DNA from: Lycium barbarum
Taxonomy: Eukaryota; Streptophyta; Magnoliopsida; Solanales; Solanaceae
DNA length: 64,000 bases
Assembly: GCF_019175385.1 (NCBI RefSeq)
Contig: NC_083344.1
Coordinates: forward strand, 62,496,782 to 62,560,781
Reading direction: 5' to 3'
Program-made: the position numbers and the translations under genes
Part shown: one piece after another, positions 1 through 12,804 of the stretch
Layout: each line of letters begins with the position of its first letter
Numbering within the stretch: position 1 is the stretch's first letter
The notes under the pieces: model-generated
The model's input: the letters and a program-made list of their open reading frames with translations, nothing else
What the model was told of the DNA's origin: nothing
Database searches by the model: none

Positions 1-1092
1 AGTAAGGATCAAATACTAGTTTTTAATTAGCTAGGAGAATCAAAGAAATGAGAAGAAGAAATGAACAAACCTTGGCCAAACACTTAGACAAATTTGAGAA
101 GGTTTTGGCCAACACGTAGAAAATTCGGAGTTGCTTGCAGCATGTTTTTGAAACGCCATAATGCTTTCTACAGAACTCAGATTCACGAACGGCTTGTTGA
201 TTTGGAAAGTAGACTCTCCGAACTTAAATTTCGATATTTTATGGGCCCCGTAACTCTTTATATACATGGAGATATAGCCCTCTCAAGTTGGACCAAAATC
301 TGCCAACACTTAGAAAATTTTTCTAAGTGTTGAAAAAAATAAAATTCATGCCTCTAAATTTGGACCCTACGCGCACGTGGGCTTTTTTTTTTGTTTTTGA
401 AAAATCAGAAAATTGGACTTAATATTTCTGATTTTTGAATTTTTTGTTTGCTTGGCCCACAAACACTTTTTGACCCTTTTGAGTTGACAATTTTGGATCA
501 AACACTCTTTTTAGTCTTCTTCCTCACTATGAAGATATGAAGATTCTTATGAACACCAAGAACATCCAAAACCAATTCTATGCCCAAATAAACTTATTTT
601 TCCTCCAAATTAAAGATCTAGGTTCCCCTTGATGTGTATAACAAAACCCAATACGAATTAAGCTCCAAATCAACCTCAATCACCAAGACCCATTCAGAGT
701 TCTTCAAAAGCTTGAAGGTTTTTACTGGTAATTCTTCAAATATTGTCCAAATACCTTCAAATTTGAGATCTAGACTCCTCTTGACTTGTAGAAAAACACC
801 CACCAACTTTTGAACCCAATAGAACCTTCCTTCACCACAACCCACTTTCAAGTTTCAAACCTTCAAGCTTCAACAATGGTAGAACCTTCAAAACACATCC
901 AATTGCCACAAAATTTGAAACCTAGGGGTTTTTAATATCAAGGAACTCAAATTTGTCCTCAAATCCACCAAAAAAAGTACAAAATATATTTTTTTGGAAT
1001 TTTCGATTTTTTTTTTGGTTGAGATTTTCAGATTTTGAGCCTAGGATTATAAATTGTAGGAACAGTCTCTTAGCCTATTCTCTGATACCAAA
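1..1092 (-). other. Internal leader of element Y (partial)
   Basis: This stretch lies on the internal side of the Y primer site, so it should be the 5' part of a minus-strand retroelement that continues left of the window. It is AT-rich with long A and T runs. The only sizeable minus-strand reading frame (618-851, 77 codons) matches no family I recognise. No gag, zinc-knuckle or pol motif is visible. It may be an untranslated leader or a gene-poor non-autonomous element. Confidence 0.45.
1080..1090 (-). other. Primer-binding site of element Y
   Basis: The plus strand reads CTCTGATACCA, the reverse complement of TGGTATCAGAG, which pairs with the 3' end of initiator methionine tRNA. It sits two bases from the TG that opens the LTR at 1093, the usual spacing for plant gypsy elements. 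It sets the orientation of Y as leftward. Confidence 0.7.
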
Positions 1093-2010
1093 TGATACGA
1101 ACCGAAATGGGGAAGAACCAATTCAATCCAAAACGCAAAATTAAAAGATACGAAGAAAAAGGGGATGAGGAGTAGAGGATAAAAGCAAGACCCAATTAGG
1201 GCGAATTTATGAACAAACCTAAGTATATTAAACTTAGACCTTTCCAATTGAATCCAATCCTAAAAGAAACACTACGATTTGACACTCAAGTCAAGAGATT
1301 CAATTTGAATCCAAAAATGACAATCTCTTCATGAATATCAATGGACATAAAATGTTCACAAATCAACAATGGATTCCACCATCATATTGACTAAAATAGC
1401 CCTATAATCTACCGAATAATCTATCACTCAAAATATGAGTATCTCTCAAATATTCATCATCAAAAATCTTAGTAATGAAATGTCTAAGTCTAGTATTTAT
1501 ACTCCTAGACTAAAGAAAATTAAGTTATTACAAAAATGCCATTAATGAGGCAAGGGCCTTGTTTGGCTAGTCTTCTTAGTCTATTCTTCAATTCAAGGAT
1601 TGACCTTCAATGGCCAAACACATCCCTCCTTGCATAGATGACCCTCTAATCAACCTTGCATGCATGGTGTTCTTGCAAGCATAACCCTTCTTACGCCAAA
1701 TCGCCACTTGCACAAATAGCCCTTTGCGCAAATAGCCACCTCGAGCTCTAAATCTCGCAACCAAGCAATCTCCCAAACCTTGCGGGATTCCACCTCTATA
1801 AAGCTCGTAGAGACTTGGCTCTCATGAATGATCATCATCAAGTGTGTATGTGGAAATACACACTTGAGACCCTTTGAAACGCTCCAAATATGGTGAATAA
1901 GCTCCAATAAAGATCATAGACTCTAAGTTGAGCTCCACCACGAATCATAGGATCTATAAATGCACTCGAGCCAATGAGAATCATATCAGTTAACTCGAAG
2001 AATCACATCA
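1093..2010 (-). mobile_element. 5' LTR of element Y
   Basis: The segment starts TG and ends CA on the plus strand. A minus-strand primer site abuts its left end, and a TATA-like box faces left inside it. Read on the minus strand it runs from TGATGTGATTC to CGTATCA, 918 bp. No second copy is in the window, so the LTR call rests on termini and primer site only. Its right end lies directly against the primer site of element X, so Y probably inserted at the LTR/primer-site junction of X. Confidence 0.55.
1493..1501 (-). promoter_or_regulatory. TATA box in the Y LTR
   Basis: The minus strand reads TATAAATAC. It is about 400 bp upstream of the Y primer site and inside the LTR, where the U3 promoter would be expected. 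It supports the leftward orientation of Y. Confidence 0.45.
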
Positions 2011-2013
2011 ATT

Positions 2014-2025
2014 TGGTATCAGAGC
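2014..2025 (+). other. Primer-binding site of element X
   Basis: TGGTATCAGAGC matches the complement of the initiator methionine tRNA 3' end. The decayed gypsy protease of X lies 60 bp downstream on the same strand. The matching X LTR to the left is replaced by the Y LTR. Confidence 0.65.
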
Positions 2026-2084
2026 ACAGTTGAGGAATATTACAGATTATATGCAAGAAAGAAGAGGACGTTGGGTTCAAGAAG

Positions 2085-2620
2085 ATGAACAGAAAAAAGG
2101 AATCTCTTTTCCGCACTAGATGTCCCTCAAATGGCAAGGTATGTTCGGTAATCATTGATAAAGGAAGTCATGTAAATGTTGTTTCTAAAGAGATGGTTTC
2201 TAAACTTCGCTTGTCAACAAAACCTCATCCATATCCTTATAGCATCAAATTTGAGAATGATGATGGTGGTTTAAAGGTAACTCGTCAATGCCTAGTTTCT
2301 TTTTCTATAGGCAAAATATATAAAGATCTTGTTTGGTGTGATGTAATAAAGATGGATGCTTTCCACTTATTACTTGGAAGACCATGGGTGTATGAAAGGT
2401 GTCTACCTATGATGAATATCGTAATACCTACTCTTTTACAAAGGATGGACGAAAAATTAAGTAGGTTCCCTCGAATCCAGAAGATGTTGCTCATAAGTCC
2501 AAGTATGTTGATGATTCTTTTATGACCAATTTACAAATCATTGGTCCCATAAATATGGAACAACAAAAGGAGGAGGATAATGCATTAGTTCCGCAAATAT
2601 TCAATTTGCCTCCAAAATTT
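2085..2620 (+). pseudogene. Element X retropepsin (gag-pol fragment), frameshifted
   Basis: The frame carries an LTR-retrotransposon aspartic protease: the active-site loop reads VIIDKGSHVNVVS (about residues 23-35) and the second conserved block reads FHLLLGRPW (residues 93-101). This matches the VIID-GGS..N type of plant gypsy elements that is distinct from the Tekay LIDPGS type. After the GRPW block the frame slips. The expected continuation YSFTKDGRKIK and PEDVAHKSKYVDD is found in another frame, with an in-frame TAG after KIK. A protease only, with no reverse transcriptase or integrase following, shows that X is deleted as well as frameshifted. The Lys in DKGS is probably decay or polymorphism. 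Confidence 0.75.
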
Positions 2621-2849
2621 GATGAGGATCCAACCATTTGTGAGATTGAGTTCCACCATTAAGTTATTTGGAAAAGAATACATATTTTGTTTCTTACTCC
2701 ACACCAACCAAAGCAGGGTATTGCATAGGACCAATAGTTTGTGATGATTTGCAAGAGAAATAGAATGAGCTGCTGAAAAGGAAGTCTATGAATGAGAGTT
2801 TAATTTATGATCTAGTTCGAGCAAGAATTATTCCTCAAAAGGTTGAATC
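2621..2849 (+). other. Element X internal remnant up to the A insertion
   Basis: The X sequence continues as degenerate coding-like DNA with several stops and no recognisable domain. It is cut at 2849 by the insertion of element A. Removing A joins it to 22253: the flanks are GAATC at 2845-2849 and GAATT at 22253-22257, a 4-of-5 match consistent with a mutated target duplication. Confidence 0.6.
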
Positions 2850-4657
2850 TGTCACGACCCAGCAAGTGGCCGTGACGGGTACCCGGGGCTAGCCATCGAG
2901 CACTACTCGTGCTACTACTTATCTTGCTCATTTAATGGTCTTTTATTAGTTTTATACTCAAACTGTAGGAAAATCATATTTTATATGGAAACATAAATAC
3001 TCTTTAAATACATTTGCCTCTCGGCCATCAAAATAATATATACATATAATAGCATCTCGTGAGACCATCTAACCCACACTGCGCATCTACGAGCCTCTAC
3101 TGTAGTGCTAAGCATAAAGACGGGACAGGACTCCGGCATGCCCAAAAATACATATGCATGAATATACACAAAAGAATCGTCATAAGCACCTCTGAACAAA
3201 GGAGTGCTTTCAATCAGCTGACGGCTACTGCTGGTTTGGGTCGAGCTCTCCTCTCTATCTACTTGTGGGCATGATCACAGCGTCCAAAGAAAACGGACGT
3301 TAGTACAAATATTGTACTGAGTATGAGAGGCATAAACAATGAAATAGAACAACAACATAAAGGAAGTATCAGTATGGAACATCTATATCTAACTATCATA
3401 TATAAAAGAATTAAGTCATGCTGTCTTACTCATACTCATCACCATATCATGTATGCATAATGTATAAGCTGCCCGCTCATATAGGTGCGGTATAGTAATG
3501 TATAAGCGGCCCGTCCATATCGGATCAGTGTGATAATCATAACAAGAGCCTGCGTCCAGGCCTCCCGCGTCTGGGGTATCATCTCATGCCGCCCACTAGT
3601 GGTGTCTGCCCATGCCATTTGGCCAAGGTGTATCGTATAGTTGCCCGCCTTAGTGGTGACTGCCCGGCCAACTAGGCGCTGTGTTATATCATCATCATAC
3701 ATACTCATCATAATAGGCATATCGTAACATACTTATCATAATAAATGCATAGGGTTTATAACTAACTTTACTATATCGGGGTGACGTAAGGTCGTGATGC
3801 CCCGATTTCATTATGGAGCAATTACCGACATCCTGCCTCACCTTGAAGGAACTAACGTATAAGGTGAGTGTGAGCAATAAATAACATCATGCCATTTTAA
3901 GATCATCATATCATATCTCTTATGTTATATTACCATTCATGGATATAGGCTTTTAGCTTTCCGGAATATAGGGACTCATGAGGAGGAGGACAATTATGCT
4001 ATGAGATTCATGCCATTAGGAAGAAGGGACTAGCCTCACATACCTTTGAAGTTTAACTAAGCTATCGTTCTCTTGTTCTCCTTCGATATAGCGTTTCTAC
4101 CTTCAAAAGAGAATTCACATTTACGTTAGTTAATCGACTATAAGAACGCGCTACTATTTCTAGGAAAAATTGGGCGGCACTTCCTTTGTTTATACTACTT
4201 TTCCCATATTCTATATTAACTCCCAAACGCTCACAACAACGTTCACAATATTGTATTCAACAATCGTCATTTATCTACATTTTTCACATTTCACCATTTT
4301 TCTCTAATATCTCCACATTTATGGGTGTTAGCTCATCATCACATTTTCTCATACATCACACCTATTTCATGGTCTACACGTCATTTATAACATATTTATA
4401 CTCCCAACTCATCGACATTCATAATGTAATCCAACTATCATTCAACTATGGCACTATTCACATTTTATGACCCATTTACTACACTCTTCTAATCCATGTG
4501 TTTCAATGTATTAATGCTTCAATCATCATGAGAAGGTCATCAAACTTACCATGGGTAGTCTTGGAACAAGCCTTGAGTAACAACACTCTTTTATGCCAAA
4601 AACCCTATTTCACTTCCTTTGCAATTTCTTAGTGTAAATGATCTTTGATGAGCTTCA

Positions 4658-7369
4658 TGATGTGGCGTGATTTTACACCACAATCGATGCTTTTTAACTA
4701 TAAGTTTTACTTGTTTTTAAGCAAGTCTATGTCATTTTACGTAGTTTTTGTCATGTTTCAGGTAATACGAGGTCCCTAGAGCCTAAGTGTGGAAAACAAG
4801 CAAAAAAGTTGCAAAACTGGAAATAACTGGAAGTTCTGGAAAATACCGTGGAAAAATACTCTGCGCGATCTCGCAGAGTACCCAAGCGATCGCGCCCACG
4901 CGGGAATTTCACTCCACGCGTTCGCGCTGGAATGTAACGCGACCGCGCCTATGCGCATTATTAATTCCACGCGGTCGCGCAGTATCGATACGCGTTCGCG
5001 ATGAAGGGAGCAGGGGAGCTGACGTCGTGCACGCGATCGCGCAGACACATGGCGCGATCGCGTTGAAGAATTTTCGGCATTTTCGACCAGAACTCGGATT
5101 TTGACGATGTCTTCCATTCCAGTTCATATAAATAGAAACCTAGGGCAAAATATTAGACATCCTTGGCAGCTTGGAGGCTAGGGTTCCTACAAAAATGTTC
5201 TCTCTTCTTTTTAATCCTTGTTGATGGAAATCTCTTGGTGACAATTAAGATTGATACTCTTGTTGTGCTTATTTATTCATTTGCATTGTTCTTAATCACG
5301 TAAGTTTTTGCTATTTTAATTATTCTTGTTCATGAATGTTTTCAATGGAATAGCTAACCTTTGAACTCGCCCATTTACTTTGTTTGAAACTTGGAAGAGG
5401 AAGAACGGGGTTGGGATAGAATAATTAACATAAATTAGGGGCGTTAACCCTCATCTAATGGAAGTTGACCTAGGAATAGGCAATACCACTTGTAGCCATA
5501 TTCGGGTGTTCTTAATGCTCCTAATTGCTTGAGGGATCTTCAATTGGGTAGTCTAGTTAATCTTCGAAAGAAGTTAATTTAGAGTCATTATCCGAGGCTA
5601 AATAACATAAACTTGCTATTATTTATAATTCGTGAAATAGATTGGATCGTTACTTGAGAAGTAGTTTCCTTTATTCCATTTCCTGAACAAAAGGATGAGC
5701 ATTCTGAGGAGTGTATGCGGCGCACAACATGAAGAGGAGGAAAATGAGGACGATTTTGTCCTACCAGAGCCCAGCAGGTCCAGTTCAGAGGGTGAGCAGA
5801 GATGACCATAGCACGCAGTGCTAGGAGGTATGAAAAAAAAAAGTTTCTCTGTGTTGATGTACTGCAGTGAGGACACTGCAAGTTTTTTTAGTTGGGGGTG
5901 GCTATTTGGTATCGTTGTAGGGTAAATAGGTGTTTAGGAACCCCTTCGCTTTTCTTTGCCAGAGTTCTTTTCCTGAGGGGGATTTTCATTTTGTTGAAAC
6001 TGGCATATTTAGGATGTTACTTAGGTTGAGTAGAGTAATTTTGTCTTAATTGGTATTACTTGGTAACTAATGGCATGTATTGTGGTTTGTTGGAAATTTT
6101 GGACCCCTCGAAATTTTGGAAAACTCATACTTAGAACAAGATTGATTAACATGATTGATTCTTTATATGACATTATTATTATTGGGGTATTGTGTGCGAT
6201 AAATGACTACTTATGAGGTCACAAGTGTAAAAATAATTGTCCTTATGCCAATATGTGTGTGAGCTGTTAGTTTGATTCTGTTTATGCATGTATAATCTAG
6301 AACCTTCTCGGTTGGTCTTGTATGAAATCCGAAAGTTAGTTTGGTTGTGAGATGATCTTAGGCTTTCTTTGTGTAAATAAGTCACTATGCCTAAATAAGC
6401 CTCTCTAAAAGCTGAAAATACCCCTAGTTTCCCCTTTTGAGCCTTTTTGACCTTTTTCTTGGCTAGCCAATTATGAAACCTTACCCTTTGTGAAATTAAT
6501 CCATCTTCACACCCGTTCCCTCCTTGATGCTATTAATTAGATGAGGCAAAATGCCTAAGTTGGGGGTGAATTAAATGTGGAGTATATGTTCAAAACATAA
6601 GTTGGGGGTGGTGGAGTTTGCTAGTGAAGATTCGATGTGGTAGCTGCGTATATATATATATACATAAAAAATAAAAAACAGAAAATTGTAACGCAAAAAA
6701 AAATTGTAAGTTGGTTAGAAGTAAAACCACATCGAGGTCGAAAACTGAAAGAAAATAAAGGGGTGGAAAGAAAAGAGGCGAATTAAGGTGACAAGATGTT
6801 GTAGTGTTCAAGGAGGGTGAGTCACTAATATCCAAAAAGTATCTGACCCGTCCCTAAACCTTCATTACAAGCCGAAACAAGTCCTAATGAGATCACAACC
6901 GAACGATCCTACGATGAGAACATAGAAAATAAGGGCAAGCCTATGGTATTTGCATGTGTAAATATGAATTGTCTTTGTGAGTGTGAGTGTTTTTCTCTTC
7001 TCTTTCGTCTTGGTCCCATTCTTGTCGTATATATGTGTGTTGGGACATTCTTTGGTCTATGTGAGGACATAAGGATGAAAATTGAACAAAATAAAGTGAC
7101 AGCCTAAAGTAGCGTTTGTGTGCACCATAATATGTTCGATAATATGATGTCATTCATTGAAGCTTCATGGTTAGTCGTAGTGTTCTTGAGTTGTGTATGT
7201 TGCTTTAAAACAGAAATTGGGGTGGTCCTTGGAAGAAAAACATGCATGCCGGTAGTTCAAAGTCAAAACCAATGTAGACATTGTTATTCAATAATATCAA
7301 GGTGTTAGATTGAGTCATGATTTTGTATGGCTTGCTTGAGGACAAGCAAATACTTTAAGTTGGGGGTGT
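4658..7369 (+). repeat. Array unit 1 (truncated LTR + 3'UTR)
   Basis: The unit is 2,712 bp. Bases 4658 to about 5680 match the terminal LTR (12805-13805). After TTATTCCAT the sequence switches to an internal region (about 5681-7369). That region begins with a short open stretch, followed by noncoding DNA with four AGTTGGGGGTG tracts at 5890, 6558, 6600 and 7358. The last tract sits one base from the next unit's TG. Short reading frames in the unit are by-products of the GC-rich LTR block and show no protein family. Confidence 0.85.
4862..5070 (+). repeat. CpG-dense block with GCGATCGCG-type palindromes
   Basis: Within an AT-rich LTR, this block repeats near-palindromes such as GCGATCGCG, ACGCGTTCGCG and ACGCGGTCGCG at short spacing. 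It recurs in every unit (about 7574-7780, 10288-10490, 13012-13190). One inner copy of about 21 bp is missing in the terminal LTR. In methylated plant repeats such CpGs normally decay, so their retention marks a young array or a protected sequence. Confidence 0.7.
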
Positions 7370-10082
7370 TGATGTGGCGTGATTTTACACCACAATCGAT
7401 GCTTTTTAACTATAAGTTTTACTTGTTTTTAAGCAAGTCTATGTCATTTTACGTAGTTTTTGTCATGTTTCAGGTAATACGAGGTCCCTAGAGCCTAAGT
7501 GTGGAAAACAAGCAAAAAAGCTGCAAAACTGGAAATAACTGGAAGTTCTGGAAAATACCGTGGAAAAATACTCTGCTCGATCGCGCAGAGTACCCACGCG
7601 ATCGCGCCCACGCGGGAATTTCACTCCACGCGTTCGCGCTGGAATGTAACGCGACCGCGCCTATGCGCATTATTAATTCCACGCGGTCGCGTAGTATCGC
7701 TACGCGATCGCGATGAAGGGAGCAGGGGAGCTGAAGTCGTGCACGCGATCGCGCAGACACATGGCGCGATCGCGTTGAAGCATTTTCGGCATTTTCGACC
7801 AGAACTCGGATTTTGACGATGTCTTCCATTCCAGTTCATATAAATAGAAAACTAGGGCAAAATATTAGATATCTTTGGCAGCTTGGAGGCTAGGGTTCCT
7901 ACAAAAATGTTCTCTCTTCTTTTTAATCCTTGTTGATGGAAATCTCTTGGTGACAATTAAGATTGATACTCTTGTTGTGCTTATTTATTCATTTGCATTG
8001 TTCTTAATCATGTACGTTTTTGCTATTTTAATTATTCTTGTTCATGAATGTTTTCAATGGAATAGCTAACCTTTGAACTCGCCCATTTACTTTGTTTGAA
8101 ACTTGGAAGAGGAAGAACGGGGTTGGGATAGAATAATTAACATAAATTTGGGGCGTTAACCCTCATCTAATGGAAGTTGACCTAGGAATAGGCAATACCA
8201 CTTGTAGCCATATTCGGGTGTTCTTAATGCTCCTAATTGCTTGAGGGATCTTCAATTGGGTAGTCTAGTTAATCTTCGGAAGAAGTTAATTTAGAGTCAT
8301 TATCAGAGGCTAAATAACATAAACTTGCTATTATTTATAATTCGTGAAATAGATTGGATCGTTACTTGAGAAGTAGTTTCCTTTATTCCATTTCCTGAAC
8401 AAAATGATGAGCATTCTGAGGAGTGTATGCGGCGCACAACATGAAGAGGAGGAAAATGAGGACGATTTTGTCCTACCAGAGCCCAGCAGGTCCAGTTCAG
8501 AGGGTGAGCAGAGATGACCATAGCACGCAGTGCTAGGAGGTATGAAAAAAAAAAGTTTTTCTGTGTTGATGTACTGCAGTGAGGACACTGCAAGTTTTTT
8601 TAGTTGGGGGTGGCTATTTGGTATCGTTGTAGGGTAAATAGGTGTTTAGGAACCCCTTCGCTTTTCTTTGCCAGAGTTCTTTTCCTGAGGGGGATTTTCA
8701 TTTTGTTGAAACTGGCATATTTAGGATGTTACTTAGGTTGAGTAGAGTAATTTTGTCTTAATTGGTATTACTTGGTAACTAATGGCATGTATTGTGGTTT
8801 GTTGGAAATTTTGGACCCCTCGAAATTTTGGAAAACTCATACTTAGAACAAGATTGATTAACATGATTGATTCTTTATACGACATTATTATTATTGGGGT
8901 ATTGTGTGTGATAAATGACTACTTATGAGGTCACAAGTGTAAAAATAATTGTCCTTATGCCAATGTGTGTGTGAGTTGTTAGTTTGATTCTGTTTATGCA
9001 TGTATAATCTAGAACCTTCCCGGTTGGTCTTGTATGAAATCCGAAAGTTAGTTTGGTTTTGAGATGATCTTAGGCTTTCTTTGTGTAAATAAGTCACTAT
9101 GCCTAAATAAGCCTCTCTAAAAGCTGAAAATACCCCTAGTTTCCCCTTTTGAGCCTTTTTGACCTTTTTCTTGGCTAGCCAATTATGAAACCTTACCCTT
9201 TGTGAAATTAATCCATCTTCACACCCGTTCCCTCCTTGATGCTATTAATTAGATGAGGCAAAATGCCTAAGTTGGGGGTGAATTAAATGTGGAGTATATG
9301 TTCAAAACATAAGTTGGGGGTGGTGGAGTTTGCTAGTGAAGATTCGATGTGGTAGCTGCGTATATATATATATACATAAAAAATAAAAAACAGAATATTG
9401 TAATGCAAAAAAAAAATTGTAAGTTGGTTAGAAGTAAAACCACATCGAGGTCGAAAACTGAAAGAAAATAAAGGGGTGGAAAGAAAAGAGGCGAATTAAG
9501 GTGACAAGATGTTGTAGTGTTCAAGGAGGGTGAGTCACTAATATCCAAAAAGTATCTGACCCGTCCCTAAACCTACATTACAAGCCGAAACAAGTCCTAA
9601 TGAGATCACAACCGAACGATCCTAGGATGAGAACATAGAAAATAAGGGCAAGCCTATGGTATTTGCATGTGTAAATATGAATTGTCTTTGTGAGTGTGAG
9701 TGTTTTTCTCTTCTCTTTCTTCTTCGTCCCATTCTTGTCGTATATATGTGTGTTGGGACATTCTTTGGTCTATGTGAGGACATAAGGATGAAAATTGAAC
9801 AAAATAAAGTGACAGCCTAAAGTAGCGTTTGTGTGCACCATAATATGTTCGATAATATGATGTCATTCATTGAAGCTTCATGGTTAGTCATAGTGTTCTT
9901 GAGTTGTGTATGTTGCTTTAAAACAGAAATTGGGGTGGTCCTTGGAAGAAAAACATGCATGCCGGTAGTTCAAAGTCAAAACCAATGTAGACATTGTTAT
10001 TCTATAATATCAAGGTGTTAGATTGAGTCATGATTTTGTATGGCTTGCTTGAGGACAAGCAAATACTTTAAGTTGGGGGTGT
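7370..10082 (+). repeat. Array unit 2 (truncated LTR + 3'UTR)
   Basis: The unit is 2,713 bp and near-identical to unit 1, with the same LTR-to-internal breakpoint after TTATTCCAT (about 8392). The same four purine tracts are present. Differences are scattered substitutions and small homopolymer changes. Confidence 0.85.
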
Positions 10083-12804
10083 TGATGTGGCGTGATTTTA
10101 CACCACAATCGATGCTTTTTAACTATAAGTTTTACTTGTTTTTAAGCAAGTCTATGTCATTTTACGTAGTTTTTGTCATGTTTCAAGTAATACGAGGTCC
10201 CTAGAGCCTAAGTGTGGAAAACAAGCAAACAAGTTGCAAAACTGGAAATAACTGGAAGTTCTGGAAAATACCGTGGAAAAATACTCTGCTCGATCGCGCA
10301 GAGTACCCACGCGATCGCGCCCACGCGGGAATTTCACTCCACGCGTTCGCGCTGGAATGTAACGCGACCGCGCCTATGCGCATTATTAATTCCACGCAGT
10401 CGCGCAGTATCGATACGCGATCGCGATGAAGGGAGCAGGGGAGCTGACGTCGTGCACGCGATCGCGCAGACACATGGCGCGATCGCGTTGAAGAATTTTC
10501 GGCATTTTCGACCAGAACTCGGATTTTGACGATGTCTTCCTTTCCAGTTCATATAAATAGAAAACTAGGGCAAAATATTAGATATCTTTGGCAGCTTGGA
10601 GGCTAGGGTTCCTACAAAAATGTTCTCTCTTCTTTTTAATCCTTGTTGATGGAAATCTTTTGGTGACAATTAAGATTGATACTCTTGTTGTGCTTATTTA
10701 TTCATTTGCATTGTTCTTAATCAAGTAAGTTTTTGCTATTTTAATTATTCTTGTTCGTGAATGTTTTCAATGGAATAGCTAACCTTTGAACTCGCCCATT
10801 TACTTTGTTTGAAACTTGGAATAGGAAGAACGGGGTTGGGATAGAATAATTAACATAAATTTGGGGCGTTAACCCTCATCTAATGGAAGTTGACCTAGGA
10901 ATAGGCAATACCACTTGTAGCCATATTCGGGTGTTCTTAATGCTCCTAATTGCTTGAGGGATCTTCAATTGGGTAGTCTAGTTAATCTTCGGAAGAAGTT
11001 AATTTAGAGTCATTATCCGAGGCTAAATAACATAAACTTGCTATTATTTATAATTCGTGAAATAGATTGGATCGTTACTTGAGAAGTAGTTTCCTTTATT
11101 CCATTTCCTGAACAAAATGATGAGCATTCTGAGGAGTGTATGCGGCGCACAACATGAAGAGGAGGAAAATGAGGACGATTTTGTCCTACCAGAGCCCAGC
11201 AGGTCCAGTTCAGACGGTGAGCAGAGATGACCATAGCACGCAGTGCTAGGAGGTATGAAAAAAAAAAGTTTCTCTGTGTTGATGTACTGCAGTGAGGACA
11301 CTGCAAGTTTTTTTAGTTGGGGGTGGCTATTTGGTATCGTTGTAGGGTAAATAGGTGTTTAGGAACCCCTTCGCTTTTCTTTGCCAGAGTTCTTTTTTTC
11401 CTGAGGGGGATTTTCATTTTGTTGAAACTGGCATATTTAGGATGTTACTTAGGTTGAGTAGAGTAATTTTGTCTTAATTGGTATTACTTGGTAACTAATG
11501 GCATGTATTGTGGTTTGTTGGAAATTTTGGACCCCTCGAAATTTTGGAAAACTCATACTTAGAACAAGATTGATTAACATGATTGATTCTTTATATGGCA
11601 TTATTATTATTGGGGTATTGTGTGTGATAAATGACTACTTATGAGGTCACAAGTGTAAAAATAATTGTCCTTATGCCAATATGTGTGTGAGCTGTTAGTT
11701 TGATTCTGTTTATGCATGTATAATCTAGAACCTTCTCGGTTGGTCTTGTATGAAATCCGAAAGTTAGTTTGGTTGTGAGATGATCTTAGGCTTTCTTTGT
11801 GTAAATAAGTCACTATGCCTAAATAAGCCTCTCTAAAAGCTGAAAATACCCCTAGTTTCCCCTTTTGAGCCTTTTTGACCTTTTTCTTGGCTAGCCAATT
11901 ATGAAACCTTACCCTTTGTGAAATTAATCCATCTTCACACCCGTTCCCTCCTTGATGCTATTAATTAGATGAGGCAAAATGCCTAAGTTGGGGGTGAATT
12001 AAATGTGGAGTATATGTTCAAAACATAAGTTGGGGGTGGTGGAGTTTGCTAGTGAAGATTCGATGTGGTAGCTGCGTATATATATATATATATATATAAA
12101 AAAAATAAAAAACAGAAAATTGTAACGCAAAAAAAAAATTGTAAGTTGGTTAGAAGTAAAACCACATCGAGGTCAAAAACTGAAAGAAAATAAAGGGGTG
12201 GAAAGAAAAGAGGCGAATTAAGGTGACAAGATGTTGTAGTGTTCCAGGAGGGTGAGTCACTAATATCCAAAAAGTATCTGACCCATCCCTAAACCTACAT
12301 TACAAGCCGAAACAAGTCCTAATGAGATCACAACCGAACGATCCTAGGATGAGAACATAGAAAATAAGGGCAAGCCTATGGTATTTGCATGTGGAAATAT
12401 GAATTGTCTTTGTGAGTGTCAGTGTTTTTCTCTTCTCTTTCTTCTTCGTCCCATTCTTGTCGTATATATGTGTGTTGGGACATTCTTTGGTCTATGTGAG
12501 GACATAAGGATGAAAATTGAACAAAATAAAGTGACAGCCTAAAGTAGCGTTTGTGTGCACCATAATATGTTCGATAATATGATGTCATTCATTGAAGCTT
12601 CATGGTTAGTCGTAGTGTTCTTGAGTTGTGTATGTTGCTTTAAAACAGAAATTGGGGTGGTCCTTGGAAGAAAAACATGCATGCCGGTAGTTCAAAGTCA
12701 AAACCAATGTAGACATTGTTATAATATAATATCAAGGTGTTAGATTGAGTCATGATTTTGTATGGCTTGCTTGAGGACAAGCAAATACTTTAAGTTGGGG
12801 GTGT
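10083..12804 (+). repeat. Array unit 3 (truncated LTR + 3'UTR)
   Basis: The unit is 2,722 bp with the same breakpoint (about 11105). The extra length is in a TA run near 12077-12099 and a T run near 11394. The polypurine tract before 12805 leads into the terminal LTR. Confidence 0.85.

Noticed and set aside
4776..5127. Overlapping 70-113-codon frames on both strands in each array unit
   Set aside because: They sit in the CpG-rich LTR block, appear in several frames at once and resemble no protein family. Stop codons are simply scarce in GC-rich DNA.
5588..5881. 85-97-codon minus-strand frames in each array unit
   Set aside because: They span the LTR/3'UTR breakpoint, overlap each other and are antisense to the element. 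Conservation between units reflects recent duplication only.
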